This document shows positions 9,120-18,308 of a DNA stretch of 64,000 bases, in pieces; the stretch's first letter is position 1, and each line of letters opens with the position of its first letter. This DNA is from Pseudomonadota bacterium (lineage in GTDB: Bacteria; Myxococcota_A; Polyangia; Polyangiales; Polyangiaceae). Location of the stretch: positions 1 to 64,000 of the forward strand of contig JAEWRL010000076.1 in NCBI GenBank assembly GCA_023398955.1, in the 5' to 3' direction. The position numbers and the translations under genes were made by a program. The notes below the pieces were generated by a model. That model was not told the origin of the DNA, made no database searches, and saw only the letters and a list, made by a program, of their open reading frames with translations.

Positions 9120-9485
9120 CCCGCCCGAGCTGGGAGAATAACAGTAAGTGTGTGGCACCCAGCGATCAACCGGCAACCCCCGCAGGGACTGTCTGACTTC
9201 GAGTGGCGCAGGCGACCTGGTGCGCCGTATCCGCCGAGTGGGCGATGCGGCGCGCCAGCGAAGCCGGAGCAGTGGAGCGCGTCGCTCGCGCTCGACGAGT
9301 GACTATGCGGGCGGCCATCGAGCCGCTGGAGCGTGCTGCCACAGCAAACCTTCGGAGCAGTGACATAACGCCACGGCGCACCGCCGTTGAAGCCAGTGCC
9401 GACGGGTCGGGCATTCCCTCGCGCACTGGCTGAGGTTCGCACGGAGTGATAGCGTGCCTCTCCTGTCGACCGTGCTGCTGCCGGA
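9120..9485. other. Intergenic region, nothing recognised
   Basis: 366 bases between the lipoprotein gene and the next glycosyltransferase. Short open frames exist on both strands, but they have skewed Arg/Ala composition and no domain. No clear terminator or promoter was seen. Confidence 0.4.
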
Positions 9486-10586
9486 GTGTCAGCCCCAGTG
9501 ATACTGTTCTTTAGCCCTTCCGCGAAGCGCCCCATCGGGGGCATCAAACAGATTTACCGCCACGCTCAGATCCTGTCGGAGGCGGGGCTACACGCCCGCG
9601 TGTTGCACGCCAAGGCGGGCCAACGTTGCCGTTGGTTTTCCTCGACGGCCTCCCTGGCGCACCTGGACGAGCATTGGATGGTTCGAGTCGGACGAGCCGC
9701 GACGCACCGCCTCCGCTCTGTCGGTCCCCCGCCTGAACTACGGATCAATCCGGGAAGAAGGATCGGCCTCGAGGGCGCAGATGGCTCGATCCAACCGTAT
9801 ACGACCACCGAGCAGGACATCGTCGTGCTCCCAGAGTTCTTCGGGTGCGGTCTGAACGGTGCGGTGACGCGGCTACGGCAGGTCATCTTCAACCAGAACG
9901 CGCACGGCACGTTCTCCCGCTGTGGGATGCAGAAGGAAAGCGGGTCGAGCGTCTACGCACAGTCGAACACCTTAGGTACGGTGACTGTCTCGGAGCACAA
10001 CCGAGAGTACCTGCAGTTCGCGTTTCCTAGCGCGAGGGTGCTGCGCGTCCGCAATGGAGTCGACGGAACGCTGTTCGCACCTCGGCCGAAGAAGGAGCTT
10101 CGAATTGCCTTCATGCCGCGGAAGCTGCCGAAGCACCTGGAACAGGTCATTCGGTTGCTGGCGTCGCGCGGACGTCTAGCTGGCTGGCAACTCGCGCCCA
10201 TCGATGGTGCCTCGGAGCGCCAGGTCGCGGACGAACTCGGGCGCGCGCTCGTCTACCTCAGTACCTGCGAGTCCGAGGGCTTCGGGTTGCCACCTGTCGA
10301 GGCGGGAATGTGTGGGTGCGTCGTGGTTGGCTATTCGGGCATCGCGGCTCGGGAGTATCTGCAGCCGCATCTGAGTTTTCCGGTTCCGCAAGGGGACGTC
10401 TTGGCCTTTGCCCAAGAGCTGGAGCGGGTGTTGAGCTGGTGTGAGACGCATCCGGTCGATGCTGAAGCGAAGGGACGCCAGTTCTCCGAATATCTGAATT
10501 GCGAGTATTCTCTCGAGCGCGAGAGACAGTCTGTCTTGGCTGCATGGCGGGACCTTCTAGGTGGCGAGCTTTCGCCTGAACGGTAA
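9486..10586 (+). CDS. GT-B glycosyltransferase (family 1/4 type)
   Basis: A 366-residue protein opening with ILFFSPSAKRPIGGIKQIYR, a typical GT-B N-terminal strand and glycine loop. The C-terminal domain carries LSTCESEGFGLPPVEAGM near residue 255, the donor-binding E-x7-E region of family 4. The middle (residues 90-190) diverges from common members, so the sugar specificity cannot be guessed. Start is GTG at 9486; a second GTG four codons later is possible. It belongs to the polysaccharide locus by position and family. Confidence 0.75.
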   Translation: MSAPVILFFSPSAKRPIGGIKQIYRHAQILSEAGLHARVLHAKAGQRCRWFSSTASLAHLDEHWMVRVGRAATHRLRSVGPPPELRINPGRRIGLEGADGSIQPYTTTEQDIVVLPEFFGCGLNGAVTRLRQVIFNQNAHGTFSRCGMQKESGSSVYAQSNTLGTVTVSEHNREYLQFAFPSARVLRVRNGVDGTLFAPRPKKELRIAFMPRKLPKHLEQVIRLLASRGRLAGWQLAPIDGASERQVADELGRALVYLSTCESEGFGLPPVEAGMCGCVVVGYSGIAAREYLQPHLSFPVPQGDVLAFAQELERVLSWCETHPVDAEAKGRQFSEYLNCEYSLERERQSVLAAWRDLLGGELSPER

Positions 10587-10637
10587 CCAGCGCGTCCGTA
10601 GGTGTTTTCGGCTCAACGCGCGTGCCGGAGGCAGAAC

Positions 10638-11249
10638 CTAGACAGCCCGATCCGTGGCTGGCGCCGCCGGGCGCGAAGCATCCCGCCGCCACAGGGCACC
10701 CGCCGCGACGAGGAGGATTCCGCCGATCTCCAGGAGCCAATTGGCACGTAGCCCCAAGAGCATGCTGCCCACGAAGCGATCCATGTGATGGAAGGACGCG
10801 GCCCGAATCAGTACGAAGCCGAGGAGGGCTCCCGCGCCCATGATTGCCAGCTGTGTCGGCTTTGGTGCCCTGCGAAGGAGGTACAAGACAGCACCAGCAA
10901 GCGCCATTGCGGCTACGCCTGCTGCTACTATGAACCAGAGTTGAACGAGCGCGCGTTGCCCATACCAGCCGTGGGCGCGCGCCAGTAGACGACCGAATTC
11001 CGTCAAGGCACTCTGCAGATCGAGTTGCTTGTTGGCGCCGAGTAGCAAGAGAAGCAAGGCGAGCAGCATCCAGAACCGGCGCTCCCTCCGTGGCATCGAA
11101 CAACGACCGGCCGCGCGAGCCGCCTCCCGACAGGCCCACGCGCCGAGGAGATAGCACGCGACCGTCAACCATCCGCCAAGCGAAGGATCACCGATTCCTG
11201 GAGCCCAACGACCCACCCACGGTCCCGTGGTTCCGGCCAGCACCAGCAT
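10638..11249 (-). CDS. Small polytopic membrane protein of the polysaccharide locus, function unknown
   Basis: A 203-residue protein with about five transmembrane segments. Between the second and third segments is the distinctive sequence LGANKQLDLQSALTEFGR, followed by a soluble loop with Trp/Tyr. I have an impression that small proteins with this motif accompany exopolysaccharide genes, but I cannot name a family. Start taken as ATG 11249; a TTG six codons upstream is possible. It lies opposite to its neighbours and converges with the GT-B gene upstream of it. Confidence 0.6.
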   Translation of the reverse strand: MLVLAGTTGPWVGRWAPGIGDPSLGGWLTVACYLLGAWACREAARAAGRCSMPRRERRFWMLLALLLLLLGANKQLDLQSALTEFGRLLARAHGWYGQRALVQLWFIVAAGVAAMALAGAVLYLLRRAPKPTQLAIMGAGALLGFVLIRAASFHHMDRFVGSMLLGLRANWLLEIGGILLVAAGALWRRDASRPAAPATDRAV

Positions 11250-11498
11250 GAGGTCCACGCAGCCCAAGGTACCACGACTGACTGGATCGGAAAGGCGGTT
11301 CTGCGGGAGAGCTGGCGTGCCCGGAGCCGCACGCAGTGCCGACCCAGTGCATCGCGGAGCGGGTTGCGTTCCTACCGCTCAGTGCGTCAGTTTGCCACGG
11401 CCAGCCGCGAGCGGACGGCGAAAGGCATAAAGCACAGGAAGGAGACCTGTACGCGCGGGGGCAGAGGCCCTACAAACGGGAACGTGCAAGAAAGCGCC

Positions 11499-12155
11499 GT
11501 GGCCAGACTGCCCATTCGTGTCCTACCTTCCGCCCGTAGGGGCTTCCTGAGCCGACTGAGCACCGCGGGGCCATGGATTGCGATGGCATTTTTGTGGAGC
11601 GCCTCAATGACGGCCTGTGCGTCACGACAGTCCTATGTGTGGGTTCAGGACCTGCCACAACAGGTGGACCACGCCGCGGCGCTATCCCTTGAAGCAGGCG
11701 ACAAGATCTACGTCTTCGTTCGCGACCAGGAGTCCCTATCGGGGGAACATGTCATTGCCGCGGATGGGACCCTGTCATTGCCCATTCTTGGTCAGGTGCC
11801 GGCGGCGGGGGAGTCGCCCGAGCGGCTGGCGGCGGGTCTGGAGAAGCGCCTGGCTCGCGTTGTCCAACAACCCACGGTGTCGGTGGCCCTTGTCGAAGAG
11901 CGCGCATTGACCGTCGTTGTCATGGGTGAGGTTCAGTCGGTGGGCATTGCTGAGCTCAAGCCTGGTTCAGGCGTGGTAGATGCGTTGGCTCGAGCCGGTG
12001 GACTCAGCGAGTTCGCTGACCCGGATTCGGTGTATGTTGTGCGCCGAGGAAATCAACCGTTGCGCGTGCGCTTCGACTACGACTTGCTGACGACCGGGGA
12101 TACCGTCAGCAATCGCTTCGCGCTGCGCGATGGAGACGTCATCGTCGTCGAGTAG
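11499..12155 (+). CDS. Short OPX (Wza-type) polysaccharide export protein lacking the outer-membrane helix
   Basis: A 218-residue exported protein. The arginine-containing N-terminus and hydrophobic core end at ASMTAC (Cys40), a plausible lipobox. Next comes a polysaccharide export (PES) domain, from SLEAGDKIYVFV through ADGTLSLPILGQVPA to QQPTVSVAL, then one SLBB domain (VVVMGEVQSVGIAELKPGSG). The protein stops right after RDGDVIVVE, so the C-terminal amphipathic helix that forms the pore in E. coli Wza is absent. The next gene, nine bases on, encodes a beta-barrel. This arrangement matches the WzaX/S/B-type OPX proteins of myxobacteria. The start is uncertain: GTG 11499 or GTG 11484. Confidence 0.82.
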   Translation: MARLPIRVLPSARRGFLSRLSTAGPWIAMAFLWSASMTACASRQSYVWVQDLPQQVDHAAALSLEAGDKIYVFVRDQESLSGEHVIAADGTLSLPILGQVPAAGESPERLAAGLEKRLARVVQQPTVSVALVEERALTVVVMGEVQSVGIAELKPGSGVVDALARAGGLSEFADPDSVYVVRRGNQPLRVRFDYDLLTTGDTVSNRFALRDGDVIVVE

Positions 12156-12164
12156 CGCTGCGGC

Positions 12165-13370
12165 ATGATAGGCATTCTCCCCCTCTCTGTCGTGGGTTCA
12201 CTCCACCTGGTGGACGTGGCCGTGGGAGCCCATGCGGTTGGCGAGGTGGGACGCGCGCCCCTCGTCTACGACGGCCCCGCGGAGACCGTGGTAGGAGGAA
12301 CCCTGAACCCATTCGTGGCAGGCAGGTATCGGGATCGGCGTGGCGGGGTGCTGCTTCGATACGGTCCGCGGTGGCGGCGCCAGAGCCCTCAGCCGCCTGG
12401 TGCTGGATCGGTTTTCCTGATGCACGAGGCACGTCTCAGTGCGGATTGGTTATTAGACCGCCGGACAGCGTTCGAAGCAAGCACCGACGCTAGGTACGGC
12501 GAGGTTGCGTATGCAAACTTCACGGACGCTTTGGGTCCAGAGCAACCAACCGAGCTTCGTCTCGCCCGGTTGCGCTTCGGTTCCTTGGATGCGCGCTTGA
12601 CAGCAAGTCATGCGCTCTCACGGCGCTACATGCTGCAGCTTGGGGCCGAGCTGGGACTCCGCCGTTCGCTCGAGCCGGCACAACGCTTCGCGTACCCGGA
12701 TTCGACGGTAACCAGGGTCTTCGTTACCCCAGGGTATCGGGTCAACCGCCGCGACACCGTCTCTACTCCGGTCGCGTATGCGTACCTCACAGCCGATCCG
12801 GGAGTGCGTGCGCAAAGCTTCTCGAGCTCGGTCGCCTGGAGCCGGCGTCTGTCGAGGTCGTCCGAAGGTACTCTCCAGGCTGGGGCCACCTACGTCCGAC
12901 AAGCGCTACCCGCGGGCGAGAGCAGTACAAGGGTGACCCCGCTCTTCATGGCTGGCTATTCGACATTCTTGGCACGCACGTGGCACGGCGACTTCTCTCT
13001 GGCATCGAGCGCAGCCCTGCGCAGCACCGTGGACGAAGTGCGCGGCGACTTCCGCCCGATTGCGTCGCTGACCGTCTCGGTCTCCTACTTGTCGCCTCCG
13101 TGGCGCGCCGTGGCCGCGGGAGGAGCGTCCGCCACGGCCACGCGCGAGCCCCTCGAGCGAGACAGAGGCCAGTCAGTGGGGACGGCTCGCTTGGTCGTGT
13201 CACGCGAGGTATTCTCATGGCTTGACGCCAACGCCGGTATTCGTGGGAGCGTCAACACTGGGCATTGGTCGGAAGAGCCGGTAGTCCTCCGGAACCGACA
13301 GGGCTGGTTGTTCGTTGGAGTGAGTGGCGCCTTCGGCACCGGGAATGATGACGGCGCCTGGGCCCGATGA
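12165..13370 (+). CDS. Outer-membrane beta-barrel protein, probable partner of the OPX exporter
   Basis: A 401-residue protein with no cytoplasmic domain. After a weak signal peptide (first 24 residues or so) it consists of alternating polar/hydrophobic stretches of 9-12 residues ending in aromatic residues, such as RRYMLQLGAELGLRRSL, SVAWSRRLSRSSEGTLQAGA and GWLFVGVSGAFG, the signature of a transmembrane beta-barrel. It starts nine bases after the OPX gene, so both are in one transcript. In myxobacteria an integral barrel (WzpX/S/B type) supplies the outer-membrane channel that short OPX proteins lack. I infer the same role here. Strand number was not computed. Confidence 0.65.
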   Translation: MIGILPLSVVGSLHLVDVAVGAHAVGEVGRAPLVYDGPAETVVGGTLNPFVAGRYRDRRGGVLLRYGPRWRRQSPQPPGAGSVFLMHEARLSADWLLDRRTAFEASTDARYGEVAYANFTDALGPEQPTELRLARLRFGSLDARLTASHALSRRYMLQLGAELGLRRSLEPAQRFAYPDSTVTRVFVTPGYRVNRRDTVSTPVAYAYLTADPGVRAQSFSSSVAWSRRLSRSSEGTLQAGATYVRQALPAGESSTRVTPLFMAGYSTFLARTWHGDFSLASSAALRSTVDEVRGDFRPIASLTVSVSYLSPPWRAVAAGGASATATREPLERDRGQSVGTARLVVSREVFSWLDANAGIRGSVNTGHWSEEPVVLRNRQGWLFVGVSGAFGTGNDDGAWAR

Positions 13371-13507
13371 CTCGCCCTGAGGATCGGTCCCTGCCACTCC
13401 TGGCACGGCCGAGCATCGACGCTCAGGAGGAGTTGGAGCCGGGGGCCGGTGGTGTGAGCCCCTCACGCGGGCGAATCCGTCCGCGGGTTTAGCTGCCGGG
13501 ACAGCGG

Positions 13508-13535
13508 TTGTGCCTTCTGCAACTCTCGCTATGCT
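13508..13535 (+). promoter_or_regulatory. Possible sigma70-type promoter for the thioredoxin/peptide-transport operon
   Basis: TTGTGC (13508-13513), a 16-base spacer, then TATGCT (13530-13535), placed 85 bases before the ATG at 13621. Both boxes differ from consensus at two positions and the spacer is one base short. Confidence 0.3.
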
Positions 13536-13620
13536 CCACGCCTGCCTGCGGTACGGCCAGTTTTTTGTCGTTCTGACCGCGCATCACCCTATCGAACCGC
13601 CGAAGAGAGGAAACGCCAAA

Positions 13621-14199
13621 ATGGTAGCAACGCCCTCCACCATGGTTGAGCTGGGCACCCCAATGCCTGACTTCAGATTGCCGGATACTAGCAAGGGAGG
13701 GGTCGTTGGGTCCGACGACCTCCTTGGTGCCAAGGCGATTGTCGTAGCCTTCATCTGCAATCACTGCCCTTACGTGAAGCACATCCAGGATGGTCTCGCA
13801 GAGTTCGGGCGCTACTGCTCCGAGCGTGGAGCCAAGATGGTGGCAGTGAGCTCGAACGACGCATCGACCTATCCTGCCGACGGCCCGCGAGAAATGTCGC
13901 GCGTGGCAGCCGAAGCGGGATACACCTTCCCCTACCTCTATGACGAAGACCAGAGCGTCGCTCGCCGCTTTGCTGCCGCCTGTACGCCGGACTTCTTCCT
14001 GTACGATGCCGCGGCTAAGCTGGCCTATCGCGGGCAGTTCGATCAAAGCAGACCCGGCAATGGCGCGCCTGTCACGGGCAGCGACTTGCGGGAGGCGCTG
14101 GACGCCGTACTCGCCGGGCGGCAGCCCACGGCGGAGCAACGTCCAAGCCTCGGTTGCAATATCAAATGGAAGCGAGAGAACCCCACATCCATTGGATAG
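13621..14199 (+). CDS. Thioredoxin-fold redox protein (AhpC/TSA-like)
   Basis: A 192-residue cytoplasmic protein with a thioredoxin/redoxin fold. The active-site segment is VAFICNHCPYVKHI (CxxC near residues 48-51) and the cis-Pro region is AACTPDFFLYD, both typical of the conserved 'thioredoxin family' proteins of this length. It could reduce disulfides or peroxides; the physiological partner is unknown. The ATG at 13621 has AGAGAGG upstream and is preferred over an upstream in-frame GTG. Its end overlaps the start of the peptide-binding protein gene, so it is the first gene of that operon. Confidence 0.8.
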   Translation: MVATPSTMVELGTPMPDFRLPDTSKGGVVGSDDLLGAKAIVVAFICNHCPYVKHIQDGLAEFGRYCSERGAKMVAVSSNDASTYPADGPREMSRVAAEAGYTFPYLYDEDQSVARRFAAACTPDFFLYDAAAKLAYRGQFDQSRPGNGAPVTGSDLREALDAVLAGRQPTAEQRPSLGCNIKWKRENPTSIG

Positions 14200-15952
14200 T
14201 CCGTTGGAGCGCCGTCACCGACCAATATGCTGTTCGTCGTCGCATGCTCGCGCGCTGCAGCTGTGCCTTCTGGCCGTGCTCCTCGCCAGCGCATTGCTGG
14301 GATGCCGCGTCGTAAGGGGGAGTTCCGACCGAGGAGAGCCCGCGGTAGCGGAGGTGGAGGAGGCCGCGGCGACGGCAGATCCCTGGGTTCGGGGCGATCT
14401 TCCACCCGCAGCATTGACTGGGAAGCCTCGCCACGGCGGCCAAGTCGTCTCAGTGATCACCACCGATCCGCCATCCCTCAATACCTTGGTGGACTCCGAC
14501 TGGATAGCATCGCGCATTACGGATCATAGAGTGTACGAGTCGCTCGTCGGGAACGACCCGTACGACGAACCACGGTACCAGATTGTGCCTGAGCTCGCTG
14601 AGCGTTGGGATGTTGCTCCGGACCTAAAGACCTACACCTTTCACCTGAGGCGAGGGGTGAAATGGCACGACGGGAAACCGTTCACGTCACAGGACGTGGT
14701 CGCTACCTTCGACAAGGTCCAGAATGAGAAGACCAAGGCCGTCCACATCCGCGCCTACACCAAGGAGCTAGAAAGGTATGAAGCGCTGGACGAGCACACG
14801 GTGCGGTTCTCCTTCGCTAAGCCCTACTTCCTCATTATGGACGGCATCTTTGCGGAGATTCCGATTCAGCCGGCGCATGTCATCGCGGAACTGAGCGGCG
14901 CTGAATACAACGAGGCTGCGAGCAACCCGCTGAACCGGCATCCGATTGGCACCGGCCCCTTCCGCTTCCAGGAATGGAGGAGCGCGCAGAAAATAGTTAT
15001 AGAGAGGAATAACGGATACTGGGGGAAGAAGCCTTACCTGGACAGGGTCGTATTCCGGATCGTCAAGGATTCGACGGTCGCATACCAACTCGCCGAACGT
15101 GAAGAGGTCGACGTCGTGTCAGTGACCTCGGAGCAATGGCGGAAGATGGGTCAGGCGATCCGTGAAGACTACTACCGCACGAAACATTACGATAACAACT
15201 ACTCCTGGATTGGCTGGAACCTGCGGAGACCCTTCTTCAAGGACGTTCGAGTGCGTCGAGCCCTGACCATGCTCATCAACCGACCTGGTATCATCAGAGC
15301 CATGTTCTATGGTCTTCCCCGTGAGACGACCTGCCATTTTTATTGGGCGGGAGAATCGTGTGATCAAACTGTCGAGCCGTTGCCTTATGATCCGGCTGCG
15401 GCCGTTCGGCTGTTGGAAGAGGCGGGGTGGGTTGACCGGAATGGCGACGGGGTGCGCGAGCGCCAGGGGATCGACTTCCGATTTCGTTTCATGATTCCCG
15501 CTGGTTCCGAAACGGCGGCGCGGATGATCACGAAGGTGAAGGAGGACTTCGAGCGAGCGGGGATCGACCTCCAGCTGCATCGCGTGGAGTGGTCAGCCTT
15601 CGTGAAGCAACTTCGGGACAAGGAGTTCGATGCGTGTACCCTCGCTTGGGGTAGCTCTTCCCCTCGTGGGGATCCAACACAGATCTGGCACAGTGATTCC
15701 ATCGAAGGCGGCAGCAACTACATCAGCTTCAGCAATGCGCGTGCGGACCAGTTAATGAGTCAAGCTCGGGTTACTCTGGACGAGGTGCGTCGGAATGACC
15801 TGTATCGAGAGCTGCACCGCTTGCTCTACGCGGCGCAACCATATACATGGTTGTATGTAAACCCCAGGCTTTCGCTCATCCACCGTCGGGTTCATGGCGT
15901 CAGGCAAAGCCTGGTGGGCTGGCAGTACGAGGACTGGTGGGTGGAGCCTTGA
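14192..15952 (+). CDS. Periplasmic peptide-binding lipoprotein, ABC transporter family 5
   Basis: A roughly 586-residue solute-binding protein. The signal peptide ends in LLASALLGC (Cys38 from this start), a clear lipobox. Family 5 marks follow: PPSLNTLVDSDW, LAERWDVAPDLKTYTFHLR, GVKWHDGKPFTSQDV, and later GTGPFRFQEW. Proteins of this family deliver oligopeptides, dipeptides or nickel to a Dpp/Opp permease. The start codon is uncertain: TTG 14192 (with GAGAGAA 11 bases upstream) or TTG 14204; no ATG fits. Either start overlaps or follows the thioredoxin stop, implying coupled translation. The two permeases follow directly. Confidence 0.85.
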   Translation: MDSPLERRHRPICCSSSHARALQLCLLAVLLASALLGCRVVRGSSDRGEPAVAEVEEAAATADPWVRGDLPPAALTGKPRHGGQVVSVITTDPPSLNTLVDSDWIASRITDHRVYESLVGNDPYDEPRYQIVPELAERWDVAPDLKTYTFHLRRGVKWHDGKPFTSQDVVATFDKVQNEKTKAVHIRAYTKELERYEALDEHTVRFSFAKPYFLIMDGIFAEIPIQPAHVIAELSGAEYNEAASNPLNRHPIGTGPFRFQEWRSAQKIVIERNNGYWGKKPYLDRVVFRIVKDSTVAYQLAEREEVDVVSVTSEQWRKMGQAIREDYYRTKHYDNNYSWIGWNLRRPFFKDVRVRRALTMLINRPGIIRAMFYGLPRETTCHFYWAGESCDQTVEPLPYDPAAAVRLLEEAGWVDRNGDGVRERQGIDFRFRFMIPAGSETAARMITKVKEDFERAGIDLQLHRVEWSAFVKQLRDKEFDACTLAWGSSSPRGDPTQIWHSDSIEGGSNYISFSNARADQLMSQARVTLDEVRRNDLYRELHRLLYAAQPYTWLYVNPRLSLIHRRVHGVRQSLVGWQYEDWWVEP

Positions 15953-16004
15953 TGGGTGCGATCCCAGTGGAGAGGCTGACGACTACATCGTCGGGAGGTG
16001 ATTC

Positions 16005-17033
16005 GTGATCCGATACGTCGTGCGGCGTGTGTTGATGATGATTCCGACATTCTTTGGGATCACTCTGGTTTGCTTCCTAGTGCTGCGGCTCGCGAACGCC
16101 GATCCGATGGTGGCCAATCTCGAGGGCGGGCTTCGAGGGGGCCAGATCTCGCAGGAGGCCCTACAGCACCTTCGCTCCATTTATGACCTCGACAGGCCAT
16201 GGTACATCCAATACTCACGGCTCGTGACGCGGCTCGTGACTCTGGATTTGGGTAACCGCTGGCAGGACGGGCGCCCCATCTCCGAGGTCATCGGAGAGGC
16301 GTTGCCCGTGACGATGCTCTTGTCATTTCTCTCACTTGCCATTGCGTACATCGTCGCCATCCCTGTCGGCGTCTACTCCGCCGTGCGGCAGAATAGCGTA
16401 TCGGATCGCATCGCCACCGTCGTTCTCTTCACGCTGTACTCGCTGCCGAGCTTTTGGGTTGGCACGATGCTGCTGGTTTTTCTCGCGAGCGGCGAGTACG
16501 TAGACTGCAGCTGGTCCGAGTCGCCTGGGTGTTTTCCACTGCAAGGCTGGCATTCATTCGAGGGGTTCGGCGCCATGCCCTGGTATGCGAAGCTCCTGGA
16601 CGTTGGCTGGCATATCGTTCTGCCAGTCGTTACGTTGACATACAACGCTTTTGCTAGCCTGTCGCGGTACATGCGCACGGGCATGCTGGAGACCGTGCGC
16701 CAGGATTACATCCGAACGGCACGAGCCAAAGGGCTTTCGGAGCGTGTCGTCATCTTCAAGCACGCGCTGCGCAATAGCGTCATCCCCATCGTGACGCTGT
16801 TCGGTCTGACGCTGCCGTATCTCATTAGCGGGTCGGTGATCGTCGAATCGATCTTCGGCATACGCGGCATGGGCCTAGTGTTTCTGGAAGCGTTGCGAAT
16901 GCCAGATTATCCGCTGCTCATTACGATCGTCGCGTTCACGGCGGTCATCACCATGGTGGGCATCCTCGTGAGTGACATCTTGTACGCTGTCGTCGATCCC
17001 CGGATTACGTACGGCGCGGAGGCGGGGCGATGA
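16005..17033 (+). CDS. Peptide ABC transporter permease, DppB/OppB type
   Basis: A 342-residue inner-membrane permease with the DppB N-terminus MIRYVVRRVLMMIPTFFGIT and six transmembrane helices. The EAA loop that contacts the ATPase is ARAKGLSERVVIFKHALRN near residue 240. It forms the channel with the next gene product. The GTG start has GGGAGGTGA immediately upstream, a strong ribosome binding site. The stop overlaps the next start by four bases (ATGA). Confidence 0.9.
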   Translation: MIRYVVRRVLMMIPTFFGITLVCFLVLRLANADPMVANLEGGLRGGQISQEALQHLRSIYDLDRPWYIQYSRLVTRLVTLDLGNRWQDGRPISEVIGEALPVTMLLSFLSLAIAYIVAIPVGVYSAVRQNSVSDRIATVVLFTLYSLPSFWVGTMLLVFLASGEYVDCSWSESPGCFPLQGWHSFEGFGAMPWYAKLLDVGWHIVLPVVTLTYNAFASLSRYMRTGMLETVRQDYIRTARAKGLSERVVIFKHALRNSVIPIVTLFGLTLPYLISGSVIVESIFGIRGMGLVFLEALRMPDYPLLITIVAFTAVITMVGILVSDILYAVVDPRITYGAEAGR

Positions 17034-18124
17034 CGGATCCGAACGAGATACCGGGGGCCGGGGGAGTTCCCCATGACGCGATCGACGGACCCGATCCCGA
17101 GCCGACGACTGCCCGTGCTGCGGCCAGGGGGGTCGCCTATCACGAGCTCGTCTGGAGGCAGTTCTGGCGATACCGTCTGAACCGCGTTTCGCTGTGGACG
17201 ATCGCATGCGTGGTAGCCCTGGCGATCAGCGCGGATTTCATCGCATCGGACAAGCCCCTGGTCGCGTACTTCGAGGGGCGGCTTTACGTTCTTCCGAATC
17301 TCGTCAATCCGCAAGCTCTGCGCATCTACGATAACGACCTTCTCGTGAAGACGATGCGGGAGGGGGATTGGGCCGTGCTCCCCGTGGTGCCCTACGGATA
17401 CAATTCCCACGATCTCGATCACGTGCTGAGCGGGCCGACCGCGCAGCATTGGCTAGGGACGGATCAAGGGGGCCGCGACGTGCTTGCCAGAATCATCCAC
17501 GGAGCACGAGTGAGCCTCGCCGTAGGTGTCATGTCGGTGATCGTACTGGTTCTGGTTGGAGTAGCTTTCGGAACGCTTGCGGCCTACTACGGCGGCCTTC
17601 TGGACATCGTTCTGATGCGCCTCTTGGAGGTTGTGCACTCGGTGCCGACACTTCTTCTGCTAGTCGCCATGCTTGCGGTGCTCGCGCCGCAGGGCTGGGG
17701 CGCCGTCTTCGCCATGATGATCGTCATCGGTTTGATTCGCTGGACGGACGTCGCGCGCCTGGTGCGCGGCGAGATCCTTCGCGTCAAGACGCTGGACTAC
17801 GTTCAAGCTTCGCGAGCTCAGGGCGCCTCCGATTCGAGGATCATCCTGTGGCACATTCTCCCCAACGCCATCAGCCCCGTGTTGGTGAGCGCGACTTTCG
17901 CCATGGCTTCTGCAATCCTCCTGGAGAGCGCTCTGTCGTTCCTCGGTTTTGGGATTCCCGATGATATGGCGTCTTGGGGTGGGTTGCTCAACGGCGCGCG
18001 AGGTAACACGGACGCATGGTGGCTGGCCGTGTTTCCAGGCTTCGCGATATTTCTAACGGTGACCGTCTACAATGTGGCCGGAGAGGGTTTGCGGGACGCC
18101 ATAGATCCGCGATTGAAGACTTGA
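17030..18124 (+). CDS. Peptide ABC transporter permease, DppC/OppC type
   Basis: A 364-residue permease. The N-terminus has the OppC_N feature (WRQFWRYRLNRVSLWTIACV) and is longer than DppC. HWLGTDQGGRDVLARIIHGA marks the start of the core, and the EAA loop is ASRAQGASDSRIILWHILPN. A loop of about 90 residues between the first helix and the core is longer than in E. coli DppC, as seen in 'OppC-like' permeases of YejE type. No ATPase gene (DppD/DppF) follows, so the energising subunits must be encoded elsewhere. Confidence 0.88.
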   Translation: MTDPNEIPGAGGVPHDAIDGPDPEPTTARAAARGVAYHELVWRQFWRYRLNRVSLWTIACVVALAISADFIASDKPLVAYFEGRLYVLPNLVNPQALRIYDNDLLVKTMREGDWAVLPVVPYGYNSHDLDHVLSGPTAQHWLGTDQGGRDVLARIIHGARVSLAVGVMSVIVLVLVGVAFGTLAAYYGGLLDIVLMRLLEVVHSVPTLLLLVAMLAVLAPQGWGAVFAMMIVIGLIRWTDVARLVRGEILRVKTLDYVQASRAQGASDSRIILWHILPNAISPVLVSATFAMASAILLESALSFLGFGIPDDMASWGGLLNGARGNTDAWWLAVFPGFAIFLTVTVYNVAGEGLRDAIDPRLKT

Positions 18125-18308
18125 TGAAGCCTCTTCGTCTTGGCCGTGGCAGGCGGACCGCTCGGAACGGGACCCTTTGCCCCGGGATACGAGCGCGCTC
18201 GAGGGGCGAGCGCTTTAGCCGCGTGTTGGCAGGCTGGGCGCTTCGTTGCCGACGCCATCGGCTCGAGCCGCAAGGACAGCCGTGCACGGAACGCGCTGGG
18301 ACGTTCGC

